This document shows positions 24,598-37,100 of a DNA stretch of 64,000 nt, in pieces. A model generated the notes under the pieces. The model ran no database searches. It saw only the letters and a program-made list of their open reading frames with translations, and was not told the DNA's origin. Source of the stretch: Corythoichthys intestinalis (taxonomy: Eukaryota; Chordata; Actinopteri; Syngnathiformes; Syngnathidae). Within the stretch, counting starts at the first letter, position 1; each line of letters opens with the position of its first letter. The stretch covers positions 29,157,001 to 29,221,000 of the forward strand of contig NC_080397.1 in NCBI RefSeq assembly GCF_030265065.1. The letters run 5' to 3'. The translations under genes were made by a program, and so were the position numbers.

Positions 24598-27002
24598 TAT
24601 CCGTGACTTTTTACAGACGCCATTTTTTCATTGTGACATAATTTGTTTAAAAGTTTAAAATATGTGAGTGAATAACTTTTTTAAGTCGTTTTTTTTTTTT
24701 TTTTTTTTTAAACAGAATATAAGACATCAATTAATGATTCAAAGCTAAAACCGACAGACATTTTGAATAATAAATATAATTAATTACCTTCGTTTTATGG
24801 CTGGGTTGAAACAAAAGCGACTGCGCGATGTCTGTAAACGGGGGTTTTCAGGGTAAAACGGACAAATTAAAAATTGTCTGGGGGCTTAATGCGCCATGAA
24901 TCTGCAATGGCAGCATATAGACAAATTTTTCTATCAAACACAACAGTTGCTTTGGCTTAGAATACAGCAGTTTCTTTTAAAGAGGAGTGCAAGAGCAGAA
25001 AAACTGCTTTTTCAGTCTTGTCTGTGTTTTCCCCCATATATGTTGTAGAGGAAGGCAATCTTGCTTGTAACACCCATCCTCCAAAGGTGAAAGCAAAACA
25101 TGCTTTGGTGTCTTTCTGACGGATGGATAAAAGTGACTCCCAGTCAGTAGTTAAAATTTAAGCAGTTTTTCATCACATAAATTTCCCTAAGCAAGGCTGA
25201 ACAAGTATGATGGGGTGTGTACACCTCTCAAGTAGGGAAAAAAAAGCAAGCAAAAATGATGTTAACTGTTTTACAGTACTCTGCATCTTAAAATTATGTC
25301 CACACAAACACACACGCCAGCTGTTTTGCCACAAATCACATCACACATTCAAATTGAGCCATTCTTTTTAAACAGGCCATTCATGGATTAAATACTGTAC
25401 ATTGGATGCTATTGTTTGTGCGCCAAGCGGTTCAGTACGTATTGACTTTGGAACATCACAAATTACTTTTAAGAATAACTGCATTTGCAGCAACACAGTG
25501 TACATGACAACATAATGTGGTTTGGGAATGAAAAAGCTAAAACTGTAAAAATCATCAAATAAGTCGGACACAACTCAAGTTTGTCATTTTGTAGCTTTGA
25601 GTTAAATGTTGCATCAAAGAGGGAAAATAATGATTTTAAAACTTTTGCTCTTTGTCAGTTTCATCTATGAGGTGCCACATCATCAGACATCAGTCTTTCT
25701 TATACTCCACCTTGTGGCCGACTGCACAAATACCACATGGCACTAAGTACAGGATTTGAATAAGTCACGTGATTATTTTACATAAGAATTTGCCCAAATG
25801 TATGGAGAAAGAATTTAAGAAATAAAGCCCCCCACGCCAAATAAAATGATAAACCCTTTGTGTCATTTATTCAAAAGTTGCATGTAAAAGGGGAATGACA
25901 GTGTCAAGTTTATCAACAAAAGGATGGTAAAGTCATCAGAACTATTTGTAGGCAGTGGTGTGTTGTGCATCTTCTGGGGGTTTCCAAAAGTGAAAGGAAA
26001 ACATCTTTCAGTTTCCTTCTGACAGACTGAAGTAAGTAGCAGCTCTTACAGGAAGCACCCTTCCAAAAGTATTGGAGCGGACCTTTTCTTTGTTCTAGAT
26101 TGAAAAATACCCAGCAGACAAAATATCAACATTAAAGATTTTATTTCAAGGCATTTACTTCTAGATCAGAAACACAACTTTAGAGAAAATACTAGCACTA
26201 TGTATGACAAAATGTGACTTTTTCAGGCAGGGGCGTTACCAGGGGGGTCAGTGGTGGGCAGTGCCCACCTACGGACATGCTCTGCCCAGCCAAAGAAAAC
26301 TGGATGTAGTACTAACGGCAGTCTGGGCACTGCGTATGGTATCCCATTCATATTGTACTGATGTGTTTTAACCTTTGTGTTGTTACCTCCTCTTTCACCT
26401 TGAAAGAAAAAGGGAAAAAATTAAATGAAATGTTGGTTTTGTTCCTAGGGGTGCTACATACATTTACGCATATTTGGATTTTTTTTTATTTTTATTTTTT
26501 TATTTTTACATTTTATCAAAGTTTTCACCAGTGTTCATCTGGCTTTTGAGTTTGGTGAGTTTTGAAGCATTCTGAGGGGGTCAAAGTAGGGCTCAAAGCG
26601 TCGGCGGGACAACGAATGACTGCTAGGGGGCGCTACATAGCGTAGGAGTACATAGTATTTGTAATTTGTCTTTACACGGTATCAAAGATTGCACCTGTCA
26701 TGACCTGCCTGCCGACTTTGGTGCATTTTGAAGGATTCTAAGGAGGTCAAATTGAGAACAAAGAATAACTATGATAATAATAAAACCGAGGAACCACAAT
26801 AGGTTACCTAAAAAAACATTGTCACCTGCATGTCCATACTGTTCAGTTATGGATGTGTTTCAAGTCAATTCAAATCAACTTTTATTTGTTTTGACCAAGT
26901 ATTACAACAACAGTTATCTCAAGGAGAAAACAAAACACGTTTTAAGGTGCAGTAGCCCTACGCTGGATTTCGACCTACTTGATCATTGTAGCTTTTTTTT
27001 TT
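24598..27002. other. No gene recognised
   Basis: AT-rich spacer with T/A runs. Text near 25650-25800 and 26550-26760 has GGGGGCGCTAC and CACCTTGTGGCC words often seen in fish repeats, but no bounded element or exon could be defined. Confidence 0.5.
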
Positions 27003-27486
27003 TTTTTTAGGCGAGGCGAGGCAAGGCAAGGCAAATTTATTTATATAGCACAATTCAACACAAGGCAATTCAAAGTGCTTTACATCACATGGAGATTATA
27101 AAAATCACATTAAATCAATAGAAAGTAAAAAGTCAGACAATTAAAACAGGAAATACAATTATACATAAAAATTGCATTTAATCACAAATAGAATTAAAGA
27201 TAATAATAACTGAAATCAGCAATGGAGATAAAGCACAAGAGGAATAGAAAGCAAATAGCCTGAAATATATAGGCAGTTATGGTTATGCTACACTAAACAA
27301 AAGCGTTTTTAGCCCTGATTTAAAGGAGCTAACAGTTTGAGCATACTTCAGACCTTCAGGTAACTTGTTCCAGAGGTGAGGAGCATAATAACTGAGCCTA
27401 AACCCACAGTCACAGCTCAACATTATTACCATCAGAACAAAAATAATTGAATTATTTTCCATAAAAAGCATATGTGTATGACTCAT
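27003..27486 (-). mobile_element. 5'-truncated LINE fragment with GCCTT tail
   Basis: Minus-strand frame 27390-27283 gives LSYYAPHLWNKLPEGLKYAQ, the same LINE C-terminus as at 18539-18763. Then comes the shared 3' UTR and the end GAATTGTGCTATATAAATAA followed by (TTGCC)n/(TCGCC)n. Short 3' tandem tails are typical of L2/CR1-type LINEs. Confidence 0.82.
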
Positions 27487-28134
27487 ATCATGTTTACATT
27501 ATACACACACTTTCGCTCTCAACAAAGATAGTTGCCAGAGAGAAAAAAAACCCACCACATTTTACCACCGCTATACACACTAAACACGCTGGAGTTAACT
27601 CTCCTAGCTGGTGGCAAACGTTCATGACAATGTTGACTAACCTTTAGTTTTGTATAAATGCGAAATCATATTGGAGGTTTTGCGTCCTCGAGAGCCACCC
27701 TTCGCAAAAATGTTTTACATGTCGGTTGGCCCTCCTCTATGCCCCAGCCGTCTGTAATGTTTCTGTTGCTGAAGTATTCCCATACCAGCGATTTCGTTTT
27801 CTTCAATGGGGGAAAAAGTTCAGGAGTTTCACCTCCTCCAGCCATTGTGTAGCATAGCTGGCTCACTGACACTGAGCTACAACCGGTGGGGTAGGGTTCA
27901 GCCTTGCAGCTGCAAGCAAGGGATTTCTTCCTGCATTTTTGGGACATAAAAAATTGCTAATACCGCAGGGACGGTATGACGGAAAATTTTTGCGGGTTTG
28001 AAACCGTGACGTTTTCAAACCATGATGTACCTTGACACCCGTAATCGGCACATGGTTACTGTCAAGTCAGCATCTGGCTTGAAATTCACCGTTTAAGTTA
28101 CAGAGATAACAGATGGCACACGTTAATTGTATCT
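27487..28134. other. No gene recognised; repeat fragment at 27950-28060
   Basis: 27950-28060 (ACCGCAGGGACGGTATGACGG, TTTGAAACCGTGACG) resembles the ACCGCGGTA/ACGGTATT text of the element at 62817-64000. The two opposed open frames near 27660-27950 show no known protein. Confidence 0.45.
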
Positions 28135-28850
28135 AAACCTGGGCAATATGACAAAAATTGTTATCGCAATGAAAATTTTCTTATCAGTCGAAATCGATAA
28201 TTATCACGATCATTTTTTTCTTTCAAATTTCAAGTCTTTTGTTTTTTTTTTGCCACTTCGTGAAAATTGACAAAATCAGATGCTGCTTTAATCAATTTTT
28301 AGTGCCAGAACAAAAATGCATGCATGGTGACATACTACTGCACATCATTTCACTAATATGAGGAACATTGCACAAATATAAAAGCTAATAAAATGCAGAA
28401 CATTGCACAAAATAAACATGCAATCTCAAAAAACTAAATAATCATAAATTTACAAACTAATTTTAAATAAAACTCAGCAACGTGTTAAAGCATTTTGTGC
28501 ATGAAGTCTTAAGGTATCTGACAATGTCAGAAAAATAAATAAACACAAGAAAATGTTCAGTTTCAAAAATCTGGCAAATAAACAAGCAAGACAGCAATTG
28601 CTTTAATGGTTACAGGCCAGAAAAATAAGTCTGTCTACAGTATCAGGGCTTTAATAATGTTCCCTCCTGTACTGAATACCCTCTCAGAGCTAGAGTTCAC
28701 CTCGCATTAGCGCTCTCTGGTGTTCGAGTTGTGTAGTTGCAGTTAAAATCTATCGATTTTTATCGATTCTTTGTATTATTTCCGTTGACAAAAATTTTGT
28801 GACGATAATTATTGTTATCGTTTTATCGGGCCGGCTAGGGTTAATTATAC
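28135..28850. repeat. Probable non-autonomous element, TATCGATT-rich
   Basis: Both ends carry inverted GATAATTATC/AATTATTGTTATCG text (GGGCAATATGACAAAAATTG on the left, ACAAAAATTTTGTGACGATA on the right). TTAATTGTAT (left) and TTAATTATAC (right) may be a decayed target duplication. Confidence 0.5.
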
Positions 28851-29159
28851 CTTCTGTCACCTAATAGGACAATCACGCTCCTAGGACAGCTCACAGCCTG
28901 TTCTCCCTGTTGCCCTCAGGGAAGAGAAGCGGTACAGGTCCATCAAAGCCTGTACTTCAAGATTTATGAGCACTTTCTTCCCCAGTGCAATTAGGGTACT
29001 GACCGCACGAAGGCTGCAACAACTAATCGATTAAAATCAATTAGTAAATTAGTTGCCAACTAATTTGATAATTGATTTTTTCTGGCAGCTATGAGCATTC
29101 CCTTGTGGGTCCTTGTTTGTGTGTAATGTGAGGCTGCGCGAGCAAGCCAGTGATTCAAG

Positions 29160-29440
29160 GGCGTAGGTTTGGTCTCAATATTGGTAAGGACAATGTAACA
29201 GTATAACCTGCATGTACACTTTTTGCTGGGGACGGGACATTAATAAGACCAAACAGATAGGGTGAACGGCGGTCAGGGCTACATTTCCCAACAATAAAAA
29301 CATAATTGATTAATGCAAAATACATGTGTATTGACACTGCAAATTTGCGGTATGATGTCTTAATCTGATAATGTTTCTTAAATCTAGTCAAATAATTTTC
29401 TTCATCTCGTTTTGAGTTTTAAAGGCTCGTTAACAGATTA
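29160..29440 (+). repeat. Dispersed repeat, inverted relative to 36791-37196
   Basis: GGGCGTAGGTTTGGTCTCAA..., AACCTGCATGTACACTTTTT, GGGACATTAATA and AGGCTCGTTAACAGATTAAT recur in reverse order and orientation at 36791-37196. Copy 2 is interrupted by a retroposon fragment. Confidence 0.7.
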
Positions 29441-30333
29441 ATCCGTCAGATTCTTCCACTTAAGTAAATACCATATTACTAATTTTTCACCTAGATCCAG
29501 AAAAAATGCTTTCAAATAATGTTTTGAACAATAGGAAAGATTAGACTCTCTTCTTTCATCAGGAAAAAAAAGTTAGTTCATTTCTTTTTCCATTCTTTAG
29601 AAATCAGCATTAGAAAATAGCTTAGTTTGAGCAATTTTCCAATTTCTCATGAAAAAACAGAGAAATTGAGCTTTTTATAAACGCATACATTTCAAACATA
29701 ACTGACTTTAACACAGCCATTTTTTGCTTTAGTTACATCCCAAACATCTGAATGTTTTCCTTTTTCAAAATAACATAAACAACAAGACAAATAGAGCTTT
29801 TGATGGCAAAGTCACAATTTATTTACACATAACTAACTGAGAGATGACGCTGTTGTGGCTGCGACGGCCGTGGTAAACTTTTCCCTCATCGCCGCCTGTC
29901 TCTAAAAGATAGATTTTTTTTAGTCTTTCCAGCATGGACTCAACGGCATCGTCCGCTGCACTGGTGGTCCCGGTCGTTATGCTCGGTCATCCAACGCCTG
30001 GCATGCTGGGCATCCTCTCTGTTGTTCTGCTCAGTCGTTCGCCGCCTGGCATCCTGGACGTCCATTCGGTCGTCTTCCGTTGGCACCCCGGCCATGAGGC
30101 CGGCCTTTCATTCCGTTGAATCGGGTTGGAGGTCTTACCAAATGCGCTACTGCACTCCAGTGGCCAGTTTTATTGCTTTAAAATGGATTTTCAGTTTTGT
30201 GCTTTGGAGCTAAGTTGAATCAGAACCTAGAAATGTCTCTTGTTAAAAAATACGTAAAATGTATAAATACGTCTTTGGGACACTGAAACAATGAAAAATA
30301 GAACGTATTTATATGTTTTTGGGAGCAAATGAG
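29441..30333. other. No gene recognised
   Basis: A GC-richer block at 29840-30130 contains repeated GTCGTTCGCCGCCTGGCATC-type phrases about 50-60 bp apart and two overlapping open frames. I do not recognise a protein; it may be a decayed element. Confidence 0.4.
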
Positions 30334-31553
30334 TTAAGATTTCTGACAGACAAGTTTTTTTTGTTTTTTTTTAATTATACTTTTTTTTAAAAGTGTGTGA
30401 ATTGATGAATAAAGGCTATTCCATAAAAGAAATTGCCCAAAAAATTGAAGATATCCTATAACGCTGTGTACCACTCCCTTCAGAGAGCAGCGCAAACAAG
30501 ATTTAATCAGAGTAGAAAGAGAAGCGGGAGTCCCCGCTGCACAACTTAGCAAGAAGACAAGTGCATAAGAGTCTCCAGTTTGAGAAATAGATGCCTAGCG
30601 GGTCCTAATCTAGCAGCTTCATTAAATAGTACCCGTAAAACGCCAGTGTCAATGTCGACAGTGAAGAGACGACTCCGGGATGCTGGTTTTCAGGGCAGCG
30701 TGGGAAAGGAAAAAGCTTCATCTGAGACAGGCTATTAAAAGGAAACGATTAATATGGGCAAAAGAGCACAGACATTGGACTGAGGAAGATTGGAAAAAAG
30801 TGTGATGGACAGACGAACCAAAGTTTGAGGTGTTTGGACTGGATCAAAGAAAAGAACATTTGTGACACACAAAACAACTGAAAAGATGCTGGAAGAGTGC
30901 CTGATGTCATCTGTCAACAATGGTGAAGGTAATGTGATGGTCTGGAGTTCCTTTGGTGCTGGTAAAGTGGGAGATTTGTACAAGATCAATGGGATTTTAA
31001 ATAAAGAAGGCTATCACTCCATTTTGCAACAGCATGCCCTACCCTGTGGACAACACTTGATTGGAGTCAATTTCATCCTACAACATCAGAGTGACTCACA
31101 CCTCCAAATTATGCAAGAACTATTTAGGAAAGAAGCAGTCAGCTGGTATTCTACCTGTAATGGAGTGGCCAGCACAGTCAACAGATCTCATACCCACTGA
31201 GCTGTTGTGGGAGCAGCTTGACTGTATGGTACGCAAGAAGTGCCCATCAAGCCAATCCAACTTGTGGGAGGTGCTTCTGAAAGCGTGGAGTGAAGTTTCT
31301 CATCTTCTTAACAAATTAACAACTAGTACACCATAGGTCTGCAAAGCTGTAATTGTTGCAAAATGAGCATTCTTTGATAAAAGTAAAGTTTGAAGGAGAA
31401 AATTATCTTTATTTTAAATAGTAATCATTTCCAACCTTGTCAATGTCCTGGCTATATTTTCTATTCATTTTGAAACTCTTATAAAATAAAAGTGTGACTT
31501 TTGAAGGAAAACACAAAATTGTCTGGGTGACCCCAAACTTTTGAACAGTAGTG
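30334..31553 (+). mobile_element. Decayed Tc1/mariner element, 5' end missing
   Basis: Translating the plus strand gives pieces of a Tc1 transposase: an N-terminal HTH remnant (YSIKEIAQKI near 30418), a DDE-core piece (30862-31200 with GNVMVWSSFGAGKVGDLYKI) and a C-terminal piece (SAQSTDLIPTELLWEQLD, 31160-31230). Several frame changes separate them, so it is inactive. The right end CAAACTTTTGAACAGTAGTG at 31534-31553, followed by TA, is the usual terminus of this subfamily. The left end was not found. Confidence 0.82.
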
Positions 31554-31557
31554 TATG

Positions 31558-32735
31558 TGTTTTATAATTAGAATTATTTTTAATCAAGAATAAAGTAGAA
31601 AAATGCTTGGCTTTATTAAATGCTGCATTGAGTGAGTCCACTCAAGCTGCTCACTCACACTCACACACGAGTTGCCACAGCAACTGTTTAACAAGTTAAA
31701 CAATGATTGACGTATGCGGCGCTTTGAAATTCGCATCTCTGGCAAGATCAAACCCAAACGTCTGTCTATCATTGTTAACTGAAATAAGCAACTCCAGTGC
31801 ACTGCCTGACCAACAAAGAGCAGGGAGAGGGAGGGAGGGAGGGAGTGAGACTATGCGAACGGCTCAGGACAGCTCATCTGTATCGATTATATTTTAATTG
31901 AAAAAAAAAAAATTCGCGATGGGCTAAGAGCGCAAGTTTGAAGCACAAAGTAGCAAGGGATCGCTCTATATTGCTTTGTGACTATCTCCACGGTGGAAGC
32001 AGCAGTGCAAGAGTTATAGTCCTCATGCCAACTTCCGTGGAATTTATCTACTTCCAGGTCATCCTTTTGCGTTCGTGCAGTGGCTTTTTGCAGTTTGGTA
32101 TTGCGATCCGTTTGCATCCGTGCTGCTTGCAATTCGGGTTCGTGTCGTGGCTATTTGCAATCGTGCTTTGGCCAATTTGCGTTTGTTGTTTTTTTTCTTT
32201 TTGAAAAGTGTTTGGAATTAGCATTTCGCCTGACACTTCTCGGCTACCATACTTCTCGCTGTACTAATTTCATCAAAACAAGTTGCCCCCTCGTCGCTGC
32301 AATGACTAACTATATTAATAGAGCATGTTTTGACTAAGTACGTATATTAATAGAGCATGTTTTTATCTTGTGGCTACCTCAAATAGGTTAACTACCTCTG
32401 TGAAGTTGGCCTCCATCGTACAAAAATTTACAGAAAAATGATCTTTTGTTTGTGCTGCTATCATTTCTTAGACATAAACAATTTTTTTAATAGGTCAATC
32501 TGAGGTCAACCAGCCCCCAATTCAACCCGTGGGCGTGATTTTGACTACATTCTTGTGATTTTGTCCAAAGTATGGCTTTTCCTTTGAAGTGTGATAACTA
32601 AGTAATTTATCACTTGTCACTTTCAACCACTCAAAAATGTTCATTTGCATCAAACCTATCTACACATTTTTTTCTTAAATTTAACGCCTTATGGACATTA
32701 ATAGCAGTATTATTTTAATAGCAAAACTAACTATG

Positions 32736-32770
<35 letters not shown>

Positions 32771-33280
32771 AAATAAAAGTCTAATTTGAATATTTCATAT
32801 AACTTAGAGGCCCAAATAAGTCCATAGGTCATAACAAGCTTTCTTTGCAAGCAAATTCATGTATTGGCATTTGGCGCCCCCTAGTGACTTTTGGGTGTTA
32901 AGCCTCTCAACACACAAATTCCTCCATTTCCATGTTTTTGACTCGCCAAAGAAGCGATTGCATGAGTAATCACGGAAAATGCATTATAACACATCAGGTT
33001 TACAGCATATCAAAAATTATGATTTATAATCGGAGTCAATGAGCCAGAACACGGCATTATTACAAGAATTTAGTGGAAGTCTCCCCAACCTGTTTGCAAT
33101 AAGTTAGAAATTGCAGCATGGTGCCATTTTGATCTTAGATGTTTTTACTATCCTGGGAAAATATTAGCTCCCTAGTGTAATTTTTCAAATGCTTTATCTT
33201 TGATGAAACCAAGAAAAAAAAAAAAAAAAGCCAGAAAATGGACAAATAACACCAATGGGTTAAAAATGGCTATAATTTGA
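31558..33280. other. No gene recognised
   Basis: Spacer with an (AT)n run at 32739-32767, a GGGA-rich stretch (31822-31846), and a CCTTTTGCGTTCGTGCAGTG-type segment (32060-32180) that is loosely self-repeating. No exon recognised. Confidence 0.5.
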
Positions 33281-33284
33281 CTGA

Positions 33285-34180
33285 AAGGACCTGTAAATGC
33301 CTAGGGGAAAAAAGTGCCCCAAAATCAACAGAAAGTGACCCATTGTTCTAGTTTCTTGCAACATCCTCACTTCAATTTCATTTTATACCCTTCAAGAATG
33401 ACATCCTTTCTCCAAAATCACCAAAAAAATGTAATGTTTTATCAGCGCGGCCATTGTCAATCGACTCATTTGACAACAGAAGGCTTAAAAAGGGGAAAAT
33501 CCAAATAAATTAACATGTTTAAAAACAATACATTAGATGTAAACATCAAACATGCGCACGTGTTGACCTGTGGCAACAACAAAAATAAAACAGTAAATTG
33601 TTGTAGGTACTTTTTAAAAACAAGATAGCAAATACAACTTTGTATCGTAATAATAATATTTTGCTGTAATAATAATATTTGCGTTATGTTTTATAAATAT
33701 AATTAGCCGAGTCCATTTTAGGGTCAGTCTATGTGCGATTGAGGGTCTGGAAGATTCTGGAGATCTGGAGCATGACAGGGCCCGTCTCGGGGTCGTTCAT
33801 CCACTGAGTGCTGTTCAACGGGTTTTCAAGCATGTCCTCGAACGCTTCCCGGGCACGACCGGAAAACAAACAAACAAACAAACAAAAAAAAGAAGCAAAA
33901 GTCAAAAATCAGAAAGTGACCAATTGACAGGAAATAACCAAGAAACTGGCCCAAAATCCAAAAAGTGACCAATAAGTGCCCCGAAACCAAAAGGTAGTGA
34001 CTTGAAATCAACAGGAAGTCGCACAGAAATGGCCTAAAATTTTTAAGATATTATCAAAATGTACAGGAAGTGAAACAAAACAACAGGAAGTGACCCTCAA
34101 CTGCCTCATAAAACAAAAGTGACCCATTAACGCCCCAAAATCAACAGGAAATGACCAAAACTGTACAGCAAGTGACTCTG
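33285..34180 (+). repeat. ETS-core array around the last ubac1 exon and in intron 9
   Basis: Scattered units at about 33285-33345 and a denser array at 33895-34180: AACAGGAAGTGACCC, AATCAACAGGAAATGACC and variants, linked by AAATGCCCCAAA. Exon 10 of ubac1 (33844-33729) sits between the two blocks. Confidence 0.75.
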
Positions 34181-37100
34181 GCGCGTACCAAGTAGAGTCT
34201 TGGGGTTGGTTAAACCCAACTGGACAACGGGGTTCTCCAGGATGGCCTGAAAAAGCGGACTGTCGGTGTCGATGCCTTTGTCCATGTCCTCTGCGGACGG
34301 CTTCTTGTCCCCCAGCAGCCACTCACACTGGAAAACAAAAGGCCACTTCTGAACGACGATTTTCACTGGCGGGCCTGCTACGATTAGCTCGGCGGCCGAC
34401 GAGAACGGAGTCTGAAAATCAAGTGAACTCTTTCTGGCCGACTTTCGTTTGTTCGTCGAGCACCGTCAAAGGCAGACAATGAGTAAATCCAGACGTTCTG
34501 ATAAAAATGGGTTGACAAATAAGCTGCTTAGGACTTGATTTGAATGCCAGTCCATCGACTATGATGGGAATATTGCCCCTACCAACATGGTCGCCCTGAG
34601 GCCATCTCAGTAGGGGCGACATTCAGTTGCGCTAACAATAGAACGGCAGACAACGAGCGAGTTATGACTTCATTTTCATGTCAATGCATTGACTTTTGAT
34701 GGGAACGTGGCCTCAGAGTGGCCATTTTGGTAGGGGCAAAGAAAAGCTTTTTCATTCTTCGGCCATAAATTGAGTTTATCACTAGTAGACATAAAATCCA
34801 TCTGAAGTGGTGGCAGCAAATCAATGAATTTAACCAAAAAAAAAAAAATTAAACAATAATAAATATAATCTGATAAAAAAATAAAATAATAACATATCAT
34901 TAAAAGATCCAAATAAAGTAATAATTCAATAAAATTGTAAAAATAATAATTGGCCACTATATGGACTTTTTTTTTTCCAAGATTGGCCAATATCAGCATA
35001 TATAATCGTAATAATGTTTAAAAAAAATAGTAATGTTATGTTGACTGGGTGATGACCTTTGGTAATTGTGTTTTTGCACCACCTAGTGTCCAGTGTTAAA
35101 AAAAAAGTCGGCAATCAGCTGAATTTTTTTCTTTAAAAAAAACGGTATCGGCCTTTAAAAATCTAATAATAATAACGATTAAATGATAACTAAATAATAG
35201 GAATAATGCTAAATTATTTTATCAATGTCTATGCACCAGGAGGTGACCCGGAAATGCTCCAAAATCAACAGGAATTGACTGAAAATTAACAATAAGTGAC
35301 CAGAAATAAGCACAAAGTAACCCAAAATTCCCCAAAATCTACAGGACGTAACTGAAAATCAAGAGGAAGTGACCTGGAAATGCCTCAAAATCAACAGAAA
35401 ATGACCCAAAATCAAGGGCATAGGTTTGCATAGGGACAAAACATTACCAACTTTCCAGGATGCTCAAATTGTCCATACCAACTTTTAAGCAACTTTATTT
35501 GCATTATACAATGTGTTCAATTCTATAGGTCATTTAGATTGTCTTCCCATATGTTGTAACGATAGAATTGACCCTACCATTATTAAGTGAATTATTTTCA
35601 CTTACATTTACCCCTTTTCACTTGTTGAATGTACCAGTCCGTGTTTTTTGTCCTCGTATGAACGTTTGATTGGCTGATGACTTGACACCCCCACCCCTTC
35701 ACGCACACTCTCACAGTACAGAATTACATCACATGTTGACATGCCGCCTCCTCCACCTGCTTCAAAGAGGAGGGATGTTAGAAGTTTTTTTTCGGCCAGC
35801 AGTCGCTGTAAATACGATAAAGAGTCATTGTTGTGAAGGTGGGAAACGCGCCACTAATTTTGCTACTGAAAGTCTGACCTGCCTCACAGTTTAGCATTAC
35901 CATTACATCGAACTGTGTGAACTCGCTAACCTGAGTAGGAACCTGCTTAGGAGACGTGTCCTCCTGACTGTATGTATTATGTTAACGTTAATTAAACTGT
36001 GAAAAATACAGTGAACTCTGCTCAGCTGTAAGAACTGTAGTGAACCAAAGTTTACCTCCTTCTCCCCAGTGTTCACTTTTATTTTGCTTATGTGGTCTTA
36101 AACCAGCCCAAAATATTATTTGAAAACGTTTTTTTTTCTGTAATTATGTGAAAAAAAATGACCGACTTTTAAATGTATGGGCTTTATAAGAACAAATGGT
36201 AATATTTTTAGGGCTGTCCAAAGATTCAAATTTTTAATCGAGTTTGTCACAGCTTAAAAATTAATTAATCGTAATTAATCGCAATTCAAACCATTTATAA
36301 AATATGCCATATTTTTCTGTAAATTATTGTTGGAATGGAAAGATAAGACACAAAACGGATATATACATTCTGTTAAAGCGATCCATGGATAGAAAGACTT
36401 GTAGTTCTTAGAAGATAAATGTTAGTACAAGTTATAGAAATTTTATATTAAAACCCCTCTTAATGTTTTCGTTTTAATAAAATTTGTAAAATTTTCAATC
36501 AAAAAATAAACTAGTAGCTTGCCATTGTTGAAGTCAATATTTACACAAGGCTCATGGTGCTGAAAGCCTGAAACCCATAAAATCAGTCGGACCCAAGCGC
36601 CAGCAGAAGGCGACAAAAAAAAAAAAAAAAACACAAGTAACAAGTGGACATGACCCTGTGCTGTCATTTTAATCTGTTTGAGCGGGGCATGTGCGTTAAA
36701 TGCGTCAAATATTTTAACGTGATTAATTAAAAATTAATTACCGCCCGCTAACGCGATAATTTTGACAGCCCTAATATTTACTAAAAGTAAGTGGAAGCAT
36801 CAGGTGCATTAATCTGTTAGCGAGCCTTTAAAACTCAAAACAAGATGAAGAAAATTATTCGACCATTCATTCATTCATTTTCCATGCCGCTTTTCCTCAC
36901 GAGGGTCACGGACGTGCTGGAGCCTATCGACTAGATTTAAGAAAAACGATCAGATTAAGACAAATACTGATACAGTAAATGTGCAGTGCGAAAGTTAGTA
37001 TGAATCAATACAGATTTATTTTGCATTAACCATTTAGCCTATCAGTTAATTAGGTTCATATTCGTGAGAAATGTAGCCCTGACCCCCGTTCACCCAATCT

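Noticed and set aside
27658-28051. Opposed open frames of 60-90 codons
   Set aside because: They overlap each other and a dispersed-repeat fragment; no family signature.
29934-30213. Overlapping open frames in a GC-rich block
   Set aside because: The text is internally repetitive, the protein resembles nothing known and no splice sites frame it.
33685-33700. TATAAA-type word as the ubac1 polyA signal
   Set aside because: It is a weak variant only about 30-40 nt after the stop, and no canonical AATAAA was found on the minus strand nearby, so the 3' end is left undefined.
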